Shown one piece after another: positions 1 through 7,708 of a stretch of 46,411 nucleotides of DNA. Source of the stretch: Myxococcales bacterium (GTDB taxonomy: Bacteria > Myxococcota > Myxococcia > Myxococcales > Myxococcaceae); assembly GCA_030681895.1 (NCBI GenBank), contig JAUXRI010000303.1, forward strand, positions 1 to 46,411, written 5' to 3'. The notes under the pieces are model-generated. The model did no database searches and was not told the DNA's origin. It saw nothing but the letters and a program-made list of their open reading frames with translations. Each line of letters starts with the position of its first letter. Positions within the stretch are counted from its first letter, which is position 1. The position numbers and the translations under genes are program-made.

Positions 1-485
1 ACCGTTCCTCCGTCGGGCAGGCGGCTGCTCGCCTCTCCAACGAAGCCCATCGAGAAGTGGTTCACCTGGGCCGAGACCTTCGAGCCGTTCACCGTCGACG
101 GCTGTCGCTCGAACACCGCAGAGCCCTTGCGCGTCCAGTACACGACCGGGTTCGTCACGGTGCGGCCGGTGATGTCGAACTCGACGGTGACCGGCGTCTG
201 GAAGTCGGTGTTCTCGGGCTTGAAGACGTAGATGGGCGTGTGCGCCGTGTAGTTCGCCGCGGCCGCGTTCGGCGACGAGGTGACGCTGAACATCACGTCG
301 GACGGCACGGTGTTGGGCGCGACGATGAGCTTCACCTTCTCGAGTTCGATGGTGCCGCCCGCCGCGCCGATGGCCTTCGCCTCAGCCTTGCCAGTACCCG
401 CGGGGTTCGGCCCGCTCCCGGGAGGCGAACAGCCCACCGCCAACATGGCGGCGGCCAACGACGTGACGAGTACGCGAGCGTTCAT
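1..485 (-). CDS. Putative lipoprotein with ZU5-like domain (3' end missing)
   Basis: A minus-strand frame opens with ATG at 485-483 and stays open to the window edge, so about 161 codons are visible and the C-terminus is missing. The N-terminus is a lipoprotein signal peptide: a short charged start (MNAR), a hydrophobic stretch and the lipobox LAVGC, followed by a Ser/Pro/Gly linker. The next ~100 residues (GGTIELEKVKLIVAPNTVP, then YTAHTPIYVFKP and VTVEFDI) have the spacing of a ZU5-type beta domain ('GG.i....v.v.iPpgal'), which in bacterial lipoproteins is a surface or periplasmic module. The domain call rests on pattern only. The gene is divergent from the gluconate dehydrogenase-type unit, with a ~170-bp gap that presumably holds both promoters. 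The visible part shows no catalytic motif. Confidence 0.7.
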   Translation of the reverse strand, partial: MNARVLVTSLAAAMLAVGCSPPGSGPNPAGTGKAEAKAIGAAGGTIELEKVKLIVAPNTVPSDVMFSVTSSPNAAAANYTAHTPIYVFKPENTDFQTPVTVEFDITGRTVTNPVVYWTRKGSAVFERQPSTVNGSKVSAQVNHFSMGFVGEASSRLPDGGT

Positions 486-656
486 GAGGCGACCATTCCT
501 TCTTCCAACGGTGAAAAGCCCGGCCAGCGCGCACGAGTGTACCCAACCCGCGCGTGCCCCGGCATGACCGGATTCAGGACACGGTGTGGGGAACAGTCCA
601 CCCCAGTGAGAAGGATGGTTGCGCGAGCCCACTCTCGGGGGAATGCTCCGCGCCCC

Positions 657-1349
657 ATGACGCCCGACCCGGACGAAGCGACGCTGGCTCCCCTCGACGA
701 CGCGCCCGACGAGCTCGCGCGACGCGTCTTCGTGCAGCGCCTCACCTTCATGGGCGGCGGTGTGGTGCTGCTCGGCAACGCCTGCAAGGAGTCGCCGAAG
801 CCCGACGCTGGAGCGCCCCTCGCTGCGGCCCCCTCTCGCCCCCAGGCGCTCACCACCTCGCACCTCACCTTCACCAACGAAGACTTCGCCATCGTCGCCG
901 CGGCCGCCGAGCGCGTGCTCCCCAAGGACGAAGACGCGGGCGCCCTCGACGCGAACGTGCCGGAGTACATCGATCGTATCCTCCAGACGAAGCAGCTCGA
1001 GAGCATGAAGAACAACTTCGTGCCCGGCGTCGCCGCGCTCGATCGCCGCACCCAGCGCATGTTCAAGGTCGGCTTCGCAGGCGCGACCCCCGAGCAGCAA
1101 GACGAGGTGCTCACCATCTTCAAGAACAGCCCTGAGACGTCGGGCGAGGCGCGCTGGTACGAGATGCTCATCGTGCTCACGCTCGAAGGTTTCCTCGGAG
1201 ACCCGAGCTACGGCGGCAACCGCGACGGTGTCGGCTGGACGGCGATCGGCTTCACGCTGGTCGATCACACGAAGGCTGACCCGGGCAAGGGCTACGACGG
1301 CAAGAAGCAGCTCGAGGCGTTGCGGTGCGGCGGCGGGAAGGGGTGCTGA
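657..1349 (+). CDS. Gluconate 2-dehydrogenase subunit 3 family protein
   Basis: A 230-residue protein of the gluconate 2-dehydrogenase small-subunit (subunit 3) family, which partners a membrane- or periplasm-facing GMC flavoprotein. The N-terminus has a twin-arginine-like signal: RRVFVQR at residues 22-28, then a hydrophobic run (FMGGGVVLLGNAC) ending at Cys43, which could also be lipidated. The mature part has the family's helical pattern, with TNEDFAIVAAAAERVLPKDE early and LTLEGFLGDPSYGGNRDGVGW late. I chose ATG 657 because the preceding in-frame sequence does not look coding. ATG 615 is possible, but its purine-rich site directly abuts the codon. The stop is one base before the GMC start, so the two are very probably co-translated. 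In known systems the small subunit carries the Tat signal and exports the flavoprotein with it. No cytochrome c subunit follows, unlike the three-subunit gluconate dehydrogenases. Confidence 0.85.
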   Translation: MTPDPDEATLAPLDDAPDELARRVFVQRLTFMGGGVVLLGNACKESPKPDAGAPLAAAPSRPQALTTSHLTFTNEDFAIVAAAAERVLPKDEDAGALDANVPEYIDRILQTKQLESMKNNFVPGVAALDRRTQRMFKVGFAGATPEQQDEVLTIFKNSPETSGEARWYEMLIVLTLEGFLGDPSYGGNRDGVGWTAIGFTLVDHTKADPGKGYDGKKQLEALRCGGGKGC

Positions 1350-1350
1350 G

Positions 1351-3015
1351 ATGGCGAACGACCCAGTCGATGTGGTGATCGTCGGGAGCGGTGCAGGTGG
1401 CGCACCCATGGCGCTCGAGCTCGGCCGCGCAGGGTTCAAGGTCGTCGTGCTCGAGAAGGGCCCCTGGTACAAAAAGGAAGAGTTCGTTCACGACGAGATC
1501 CTCAACTCGCGGCGCAACTTCTTCATGCCGCTCCCGTGGGACGAGCCGCACCTCTGGCGCGCGGGCCCCGACAAGCCGTACTCGCGCACCAACGAAGCGT
1601 GGACGGCGAACTGCGTCGGCGGCGGCACCGTGCACATGAGCGGGTACTTCTACCGGCTCAAGCCCATCGACTTCCGGCTCAAGAGCGAGCTCGGCGCCAT
1701 CAAGGGCGCGAACATCGCCGACTGGCCCATCACCTACGACGAGCTCGCGCCGTTCTACGATCGCGCCGAAGAAGAGCTCGGCGTCTCGGGAAACGCGGTG
1801 CCGCACCCGTTCCTCGAGCCGCGCAAGAAGAACTACCCGATGCCGCCGCTCTCGGAGCACCCGGTGTCGCTGGAGATCGACAAGGCCTGCAAGTCGCTCG
1901 GCTTCCACTCCATTCCCACCGCGCGCGGCATCACCAGCACCGCGTACAAGGGCCGTAGCGGCTGCACCTACTGCACGCTCTGTGGCAGCTACGGCTGCGA
2001 GAACGACGCGAAGAGCTCGACGCTGGCGTCACTCATTCCGCAGGCCATCGCCACCGGCAACGTCGAGGTTCGCCCGCGCTGCATGGCCGTCGAGATCACC
2101 GTCGACCAGAAGTCTGGCGTCGCGAAGAGTGTGGTGTACCTCGACCCCGACGGCGTGCGGCAGGAGCAGGCCGCGAAGGTCGTCGTCGTCTCGGCGACCG
2201 CCGTCGAGTCTGCGCGGCTGTTGCTCAACTCGCAGTCGGCGCGCTACCCGGGGGGCCTCGCGAACAACAACGGCCTCGTCGGGAAGAACCTGCTCTTCTC
2301 GAGCTTCGGCCAGTCGAAGGCCACCTTCCGCGTCTCGAAGCAGAAGGCCACGCACCCGTGGCTCGAGACGACGGCGCCCTTCGTCAACCGTTCGCTGCAG
2401 GACTTCTACGTGATGCCCGACAACCGGTTCGGCTTCCGCAAGGGCGGCACGCTGGGCTTCATGTGGGCGCACCCCAACCCGATCTTCGCGGCGGTCGGCC
2501 TCGCGCGAAAAGGCGAGCCGGGCGTCTTCGGCAAGGCGCTCAAGGACAAGCTGCGCGAGTACCGCGACAGCAAAATCCTCGAGTTCGAGATCTACGGCGA
2601 GTTCCTGCCGACCGACGACACCAACGTCACCGTCGACGGCAAGGTGAAGGACAAGTACGGAAACCCCGTCGCCGCCATCACCATCAAGCGCCACCCGATG
2701 GACTTCGTGATGACGCGCTTCCTCGTCGAGCGCGGAGAAGAGGTGCTCGCCGCGATGAAGCCCGAAAAGCTCGATCGCGTCGGCACCGCGGGCGAGACGA
2801 CCATTCTCCAGGGCGGCACCTGTCGCTTCGGCAAGGACGAGCTGACGAGTGTGCTGAACAAGGACTGCCGGGCCCATTCGGTGAAGAACCTCTACGTCGT
2901 CGATGGCAGCTTCATGCCGACCTCTGGCGCGGTGCCCTTCACGCTCACCATCGTCGCCAACTCGTTCCGCGTGGCGCAGGGCCTGGTCGAGCGCATGAAG
3001 AAGGGCGCGACCTGA
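1351..3015 (+). CDS. GMC family FAD-dependent oxidoreductase
   Basis: A 554-residue GMC oxidoreductase, close to the usual length for gluconate/sorbitol dehydrogenase-type large subunits. The Rossmann motif VVIVGSGAGG is at residues 8-17, and the acidic ribose-binding residue is Glu35 in VVVLEKG. A four-Cys motif, C205-x2-C208-x2-C211-x4-C216 (SGCTYCTLCGSYGCE), sits in the middle. The related bacterial FAD-glucose dehydrogenases carry an iron-sulfur cluster at a comparable place, so this may be an internal relay. The C-terminal GMC signature is present (NLYVVDGSFMPTSGAVP, then TLTIVANSFRVA). The protein has no signal peptide, which fits export as a passenger of the adjacent small subunit. The start is the ATG one base after the upstream stop, with AAGGGG about 9 bases before it. 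The substrate (a sugar, polyol or other alcohol) cannot be read from the sequence. Confidence 0.9.
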   Translation: MANDPVDVVIVGSGAGGAPMALELGRAGFKVVVLEKGPWYKKEEFVHDEILNSRRNFFMPLPWDEPHLWRAGPDKPYSRTNEAWTANCVGGGTVHMSGYFYRLKPIDFRLKSELGAIKGANIADWPITYDELAPFYDRAEEELGVSGNAVPHPFLEPRKKNYPMPPLSEHPVSLEIDKACKSLGFHSIPTARGITSTAYKGRSGCTYCTLCGSYGCENDAKSSTLASLIPQAIATGNVEVRPRCMAVEITVDQKSGVAKSVVYLDPDGVRQEQAAKVVVVSATAVESARLLLNSQSARYPGGLANNNGLVGKNLLFSSFGQSKATFRVSKQKATHPWLETTAPFVNRSLQDFYVMPDNRFGFRKGGTLGFMWAHPNPIFAAVGLARKGEPGVFGKALKDKLREYRDSKILEFEIYGEFLPTDDTNVTVDGKVKDKYGNPVAAITIKRHPMDFVMTRFLVERGEEVLAAMKPEKLDRVGTAGETTILQGGTCRFGKDELTSVLNKDCRAHSVKNLYVVDGSFMPTSGAVPFTLTIVANSFRVAQGLVERMKKGAT

Positions 3016-3025
3016 GGCTGCCTCG

Positions 3026-3775
3026 ATGAAACGTCTGAGCCGCACGCTCCTGGTGTCGTTGGCGCTCGCGGGGTGCCCGAAAGAAGAGGCCCCGAGGGCA
3101 CCGCCGCGCGAAGGCAAGCTCGGCGCGCAGCGCTGCTCCGGCCAGCCAGGGCCGAAGAACCCCGTGCTGCCGGTGCTGCAGCGGCCCTTCGACGGGCACT
3201 ACCCCGTGCTCAACCTGTTCGATCACGACCTGCCCCTCGTGTCCGATCTGAAGCCCTTCGTCGAAGGCGACAAAGAGCTCACCTATTGCGGCATCGAAGC
3301 GCTGGGGCTCGCCGAGGGCTTCCCCGGCTATGCCTTCGCGATGCCCGAGGGCACGCCGGTGTTCGCCGCCGCCGACGGTGAGGTGGTGCGCGCAGGCCCG
3401 GCGCCCGCCTTCAACTGCGTGCTGACCCACCGCATGGTCGACGATCAGCTCGAGGTCGACGTGGAGCACTCGACACTGGGCACCATCGGCTTCCGCACCC
3501 ACTACTCCCACCTGTCGAAGCTGACGGTGAAGGTCGGCGACCGGGTCGTCGCAGGGCAGCGCGTCGGCGTCGCCGGCCGCTCGGGCTGCGCGACGACGAG
3601 CGCGCTGTACTTCGAGGTGCGTCGGCTGACGGGCACGAAAGACGGCCGCTCCGCCGTCGTCGACCCCTACGGCTGGGACGGGCCGTCGCCTGACCCGTGG
3701 GCACAAGACGAGCGTGGCGCGCCGAGCGTGTACCTGTGGAAGCCCAACGAGGCTCCGCAGCTGAAGGCGAAGTAG
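3026..3775 (+). CDS. M23/LytM-like lipoprotein lacking the metal ligands
   Basis: A 249-residue lipoprotein (MKRLSRTLLVSLALAGC, lipidated Cys17) with a LytM/M23-type fold. Landmarks are AMPEGTPVFAAADGEVVRAG, the THYSHL strand, KVGDRVVAGQRVGVAGRSG and the final LYFEV strand. Lined up by eye with LytM, the zinc His and Asp of HxxxD fall on Phe and Ala in FPGYAFAMPEG. Both His of the HxH strand fall on Ala and Tyr in SALYFEV. Only the middle His (HYSHL) remains, so zinc-dependent peptidase activity is unlikely. Such degenerate LytM domains usually bind or regulate cell-wall enzymes (EnvC and NlpD are examples). It starts 11 bases after the GMC stop with GAGG upstream, so it is probably in the same transcript. 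Its link to the oxidoreductase is unknown. Confidence 0.8.
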   Translation: MKRLSRTLLVSLALAGCPKEEAPRAPPREGKLGAQRCSGQPGPKNPVLPVLQRPFDGHYPVLNLFDHDLPLVSDLKPFVEGDKELTYCGIEALGLAEGFPGYAFAMPEGTPVFAAADGEVVRAGPAPAFNCVLTHRMVDDQLEVDVEHSTLGTIGFRTHYSHLSKLTVKVGDRVVAGQRVGVAGRSGCATTSALYFEVRRLTGTKDGRSAVVDPYGWDGPSPDPWAQDERGAPSVYLWKPNEAPQLKAK

Positions 3776-3858
3776 CCGAGCACGCCAGGTCCCACAAACG
3801 GCGACGGGCCGCCCCCGAAGGAACGACCCGCCGAACCAACACGCGAGTGGGAAGGCGC

Positions 3859-4695
3859 TTACTGCTGCGCGCAGGCGCCGTACCCGCGCACGCCCTGCGA
3901 CGACAGGTCGAGGCACGCCTTGCCGCCGCCACAGGCCGGCGCGCCGCCATCGCGGCTGCACGCCTCGTAGCACCGCGACTCGGCCGCCGTGGCGCACGCT
4001 CCACCATCGACCCGACGCTCACAGACCGACAGACACACCGAGCCCTTCACGCACGCGGCAGGGGCGTCGCAGCTGTCGCCGGTCGCCTTGGTGCCGGTCT
4101 CGAACGAGCAGAAGGTCGCGCCAGACGGGCTCTGGTAGCAGGTGCGCGGGCCACCATCGACCGACGCCGTGCAGCCCTGGCTGAGCACGTCGCAGGAGTA
4201 GCAGTTCGAGCTGCCGCCATCGGTCGGCACGCCGCAGCCAGACAGCTGGACGACGAGCTTGGGAAGATTCGAAGCGTTGCTGTCGACCGTGACGGAGCCG
4301 CTGTAGCCCCGGTTCTGGCGCGGCCCGAACTCGACCTGGAGGAACGCGCGCTGGCCGCCGGCGATGCTCGTCGCCGGAATGTCGCTCCCGACCGCCGCTT
4401 CGCCCCAGCTCGACGTCACCTTGAACTCGGACTCGCCCTCGAAGGTCACCTTGCTGATGGCGAGGGGCTTGAGGCCGCGGTTCGTGATGCTGATGGAGTC
4501 GACGGGCCGCGCGCCAATGAAGGTGCCGCTGCCGAACTCGGTGTTGAAGCCGAGGGCCGAGCGGTCCACGCAGAGCTCCGCTTCGTTGGCGAAGGTGTCA
4601 CCATCGCACACCTTCCTATTCGTGGGCCCGCAGGCTACGAAACTACCAGTGACGACGGCTCCGACGACGCCTGCAAAGAGAATCGAGCGCTTCAT
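3859..4695 (-). CDS. Lipoprotein with HYDIN-like Ig domain and Cys-rich C-terminus
   Basis: A 278-residue lipoprotein starting MKRSILFAGVVGAVVTGSFVAC, with Cys22 as the lipidation site. ATG 4695 has a good ribosome binding site (ACGAGG) about 8 bases upstream. The first ~180 mature residues resemble an ASPM/SPD2/HYDIN-type immunoglobulin module: SISITNRGLKPLAISKV, an FxV strand, and VEFGPRQNRGYSGSVTVDSN. Such 'choice-of-anchor' domains are common in myxobacterial surface proteins. The last ~100 residues are rich in Cys and Asp-Gly-Gly (about 14 Cys), implying a disulfide-bonded module. It ends GACAQQ. It is head-to-head with the next gene, the two ATGs sharing one CATG, and converges on the M23-like gene. 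The function is unknown. Confidence 0.8.
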   Translation of the reverse strand: MKRSILFAGVVGAVVTGSFVACGPTNRKVCDGDTFANEAELCVDRSALGFNTEFGSGTFIGARPVDSISITNRGLKPLAISKVTFEGESEFKVTSSWGEAAVGSDIPATSIAGGQRAFLQVEFGPRQNRGYSGSVTVDSNASNLPKLVVQLSGCGVPTDGGSSNCYSCDVLSQGCTASVDGGPRTCYQSPSGATFCSFETGTKATGDSCDAPAACVKGSVCLSVCERRVDGGACATAAESRCYEACSRDGGAPACGGGKACLDLSSQGVRGYGACAQQ

Positions 4696-5224
4696 GAATC
4701 GTCCTCGTGAAAAGAGAGTGGTGGCGGTTCTACTGCAAAGGGTCGGGAGCGTCGCGTTTCTCGCGCTGGGGCTGGCTGGCTGCGGCAGCGTTCGCGACCA
4801 GTTCGTCGGCACGAGAGTCGAAGACCAGTGCGGCGGCGAGTGGCCTGTCTGCCGGACGACGGTGGGCTGCATCGTCGGAGACCGCAGCTACGTCGAGGGC
4901 CGATTCCCGGGCCAGAACAAGCTCGCCGTGCAGCTCTTCGAGCCGTCGACCGTGACGTTGTCGTTCTTCCTCACCGAGGTCGCGGGCACCGGTGAAGAGA
5001 TGCGCATCAGCTTCTACGAGACCGAGTGCCGCAGCCGCATTCGGCGCACCTTGAGTGGCCGCGCGCTGATCGGCGAGGCCGAGAACCGCGGGTGGGCGTT
5101 TCGCGAGGCCGACCTGTCCGACATCGGCGACCACCTCATCGAGTTCGAAGCCGACGCGCGCGCGAAGTACCTCGTGAAGGTCGACGTCGTGCCGCTGCGC
5201 CTCAAAGAAGCCTCGAGCAACTGA
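4694..5224 (+). CDS. Putative lipoprotein, function unknown
   Basis: A predicted 176-residue lipoprotein; the hydrophobic run FLALGLAGC places the lipidated Cys at residue 30. Conserved-looking beta-rich text follows (VQLFEPSTVTLSFFLTEVAG, GDHLIEFEADARAKYLVKVD). It resembles no family that I recognise. ATG 4694 overlaps the start codon of the divergent lipoprotein gene within the palindrome TTCATGAA. GTG 4718 or 4721, just after AAAGAGAG, would give a shorter and more typical signal peptide and are equally plausible starts. Either way, the promoters of this pair must lie inside each other's 5' coding sequence. The 158 bases after it, before the next convergent stop, show no gene. Confidence 0.65.
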   Translation: MNRPREKRVVAVLLQRVGSVAFLALGLAGCGSVRDQFVGTRVEDQCGGEWPVCRTTVGCIVGDRSYVEGRFPGQNKLAVQLFEPSTVTLSFFLTEVAGTGEEMRISFYETECRSRIRRTLSGRALIGEAENRGWAFREADLSDIGDHLIEFEADARAKYLVKVDVVPLRLKEASSN

Positions 5225-5382
5225 GCGGGGCGACCGTTCAACGGCGCTGACTCGCTCCTGCTCTCTCAGAGCGGCGTCTCGCGCGAAACTCTGGTCGAAC
5301 GGATGCGGCGCGGCCGAACGACTGCTCGCAACCCGCACGCCACGGCAGGAGTCGGACGCCTGCGCGTCGCGGCTCCGCAAGG

Positions 5383-7656
5383 TCATCGCGTCTGGAAGCC
5401 GCAGCCGCCGCCGCCATCTGCTCCGCGACCCGGGCAGGTGACTGCCGCCCCACCGTCGGGGTTCGGAATGCTCGCGGGGTAAGGGGCGATCGACTGGCGC
5501 ACCGTGTAGGGAATGGGGTCGTTCGAGGTGCGGTCGACGGCGACCACCCGCACCTGGAACGAGCCCGAAGCGACCTTGTCCTGCGAGAAGCAGAAGCACG
5601 CCTCGGGTCGGACCGTCACGGTCGTCTGGTTGCCCGTACGCGATGGTTCGAAGTGAAGCCGACGATTCTGATTCTCGACCGGAAGGTACCAGGGCGTGAA
5701 GGCGCCAAAGGTCGGCGCGAGCACGCTCTGTCGCCCAGTGCAGCCGCCGTCGGGTTGCTGCGCACCAGTGCAGAGCAGAAGCTCGAACGCGAGTGTTCCG
5801 GCCGGGCCACTGCCTCCATCGACGTCGCCCACCGTCCACGAGAGCTCCCACGTCTGGTCGCCCATGGCCCCGCCGTAGTTGAAGCGGTACGCGTCGCGGT
5901 CGGTCTCGGTCGCGTCGTAGTCGTTGGGGCCGCGAATGCCCGGCCCCGTGTTCAAGTCGTCGAACTCGATGGTCTTGCCGTAGCCATGCGAGATGACGCC
6001 GCTCACCGTGCTCGAGGCCATGCCAAGAGTGACGTTGGTCGGCTGATCGCCAGGCGGGCGCATCGCCTCGTCGGGGTCGTCTTCGAGCGTCACCCGAATC
6101 GACCAGTCACGATCGTCGGCGTACTTGAGGCGGCCCCGGCCGGTGTCGCCGAACGCGAAGAGAATCGCGCTCACGTTCGCGGGCACGGGAATGCCGCCGA
6201 CGAAGTTCTTCTGATTGCGCAGCGGAGCGATCTGGAACTCCTCATTGCGCTCCGAGAGCACGCAGTGCGGGGGGTCGATGCCCGGAGAGCGACACACGCC
6301 GCTGACCAGCAGGCCCGTTCCTGCGTTCGGGTCGTCGAAGCTCCGTGGGCAAAGCTGCCGGTTGCTCACGCAGGCCGTCTGACGGTCCTGAATGGTGGCG
6401 CCGGTCGTCACCTCTTGAATCACGCGAATCTGCCGCGTGGGAATCATCGAGAGCGCAGGGAAGCGCCCGCCGGTACCCGCCGGCATCAGCTCGTAGCGCA
6501 GCACCGTGGGCCCACCGCGGGCCGGCAGGTTGAGCCTGAACCACTCGGTGTCGGGCACGTAGGCGATGCGGCCGCTGAGCGCCGTCGTCGCGTTGAGCGC
6601 GAGATTCACGGGCCGCGCGGTCGCCGAGGTGTCGTTGCCGAGCATGCCCTCGCTCATGTCGAGGTCAGGCATGAGGCGGACCTCGACGTCGTACTTCAGC
6701 CGCAGATCGCCCAGCGCCGGCGTCATCTGCTGCGCCGTCTTGAAGCCGAACACCTCGAGTGTGTACGTGCCGTCTCCTGCGGTCAGGCGCGCGGTCGAGA
6801 GGTTGATCTGCAGGAACTCGTTGTCCATCACGCCTTCCGAGATCGGCCGGCCCATGGGGTCCTTCAGGGTGTAGGCCATTCGGAACGGCAGCGGCGGCAT
6901 CAGGTTCATCATCGTGCTCGAGACGCGCGTGTAGATGATCTGGCGGGCGCCCGAGACGGCGAACGAGAAGCGGTCGACGTCGTCGTTGGTCGCGAGGTAG
7001 CCCGACGAGGTGCCCTGCTGAACGCCGTTCGCCGCCGTCAACGTGATGGGCGTCGGCGTCATGTCGTTGGGCTCGTTCACGTCGGGGTTGTCGATGACGC
7101 AGACGTTGAGCTTGTACGGATTCTTGTTGTCGACCCGCGGCAGGGCCACGCCACCGACGTCGCTGACGCGAACGATGAGCTGCGCGCTGGAGTCGGCGAA
7201 GGGCTGGGTGATCTCGACGTTCTTCGGCACCGCAGCGCCCATGCGCCGATCGCTGCCCGAGGCGATCGCGCCCAGGCCACCGTCTCCCTGCTCGCGCAGC
7301 ACGTTGACGCTGAAGTTCACCGCCGTCTGGGGAACGCCGCCGTAGCCGGCCTTCACCGTAAGCAGGCTGCGGGCCGTGAGGCCGTCCGGCATCGTCACCG
7401 AGTAGAAGTCGACGTCGATGCCGCCGTCGTCGACGGTCGAGATGAACGACTCGAGATCCTGACAGAGGGTGAGCTTGCAGGCCGGGTCGCTCTTCGCCGA
7501 CTCGGCGGTGTTGCAGTTGTCGACGGGGAGCGAGCCGGCGTCGCAGGTCTCTTCGTCGCCCTCGACGCAGAGCACCGGTGGCGGCGAACACGCCGAGCTG
7601 GCCACGATCGCCAGTCCTCCCATCAGCACGGCCACCCGGGTCAGTGTCTGCATCAT
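5383..7656 (-). CDS. Large lipoprotein with PPC-like beta domains
   Basis: A 757-residue lipoprotein (MMQTLTRVAVLMGGLAIVASSAC, Cys23). The mature protein contains repeated beta modules resembling bacterial pre-peptidase C-terminal (PPC) domains. One is NEPNDMTPTPITLT with DDVDRFSFAVSGARQIIYTR, another is GNDTSATARPVNLALN with DTEWFRLNLPARGGP, and a third lies around RGPNDYDATETDRDAYRFNY. There is no protease or other enzymatic domain, so it is probably a structural or binding surface protein. The C-terminus is Asp-Gly-Gly/Gly rich (GRGADGGGGCGFQTR) without a sorting helix. I chose the tandem ATGs at 7656/7653 because everything upstream is non-coding in composition and the signal peptide begins exactly there. 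It is the last gene of the minus-strand run, 52 bases after the vWA lipoprotein gene. Confidence 0.8.
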   Translation of the reverse strand: MMQTLTRVAVLMGGLAIVASSACSPPPVLCVEGDEETCDAGSLPVDNCNTAESAKSDPACKLTLCQDLESFISTVDDGGIDVDFYSVTMPDGLTARSLLTVKAGYGGVPQTAVNFSVNVLREQGDGGLGAIASGSDRRMGAAVPKNVEITQPFADSSAQLIVRVSDVGGVALPRVDNKNPYKLNVCVIDNPDVNEPNDMTPTPITLTAANGVQQGTSSGYLATNDDVDRFSFAVSGARQIIYTRVSSTMMNLMPPLPFRMAYTLKDPMGRPISEGVMDNEFLQINLSTARLTAGDGTYTLEVFGFKTAQQMTPALGDLRLKYDVEVRLMPDLDMSEGMLGNDTSATARPVNLALNATTALSGRIAYVPDTEWFRLNLPARGGPTVLRYELMPAGTGGRFPALSMIPTRQIRVIQEVTTGATIQDRQTACVSNRQLCPRSFDDPNAGTGLLVSGVCRSPGIDPPHCVLSERNEEFQIAPLRNQKNFVGGIPVPANVSAILFAFGDTGRGRLKYADDRDWSIRVTLEDDPDEAMRPPGDQPTNVTLGMASSTVSGVISHGYGKTIEFDDLNTGPGIRGPNDYDATETDRDAYRFNYGGAMGDQTWELSWTVGDVDGGSGPAGTLAFELLLCTGAQQPDGGCTGRQSVLAPTFGAFTPWYLPVENQNRRLHFEPSRTGNQTTVTVRPEACFCFSQDKVASGSFQVRVVAVDRTSNDPIPYTVRQSIAPYPASIPNPDGGAAVTCPGRGADGGGGCGFQTR

Positions 7657-7708
7657 GTCGAGCTCGAGAACCTGGAGGTCGGAGGACGGCCCCCTCCGAC
7701 GGTCAACG

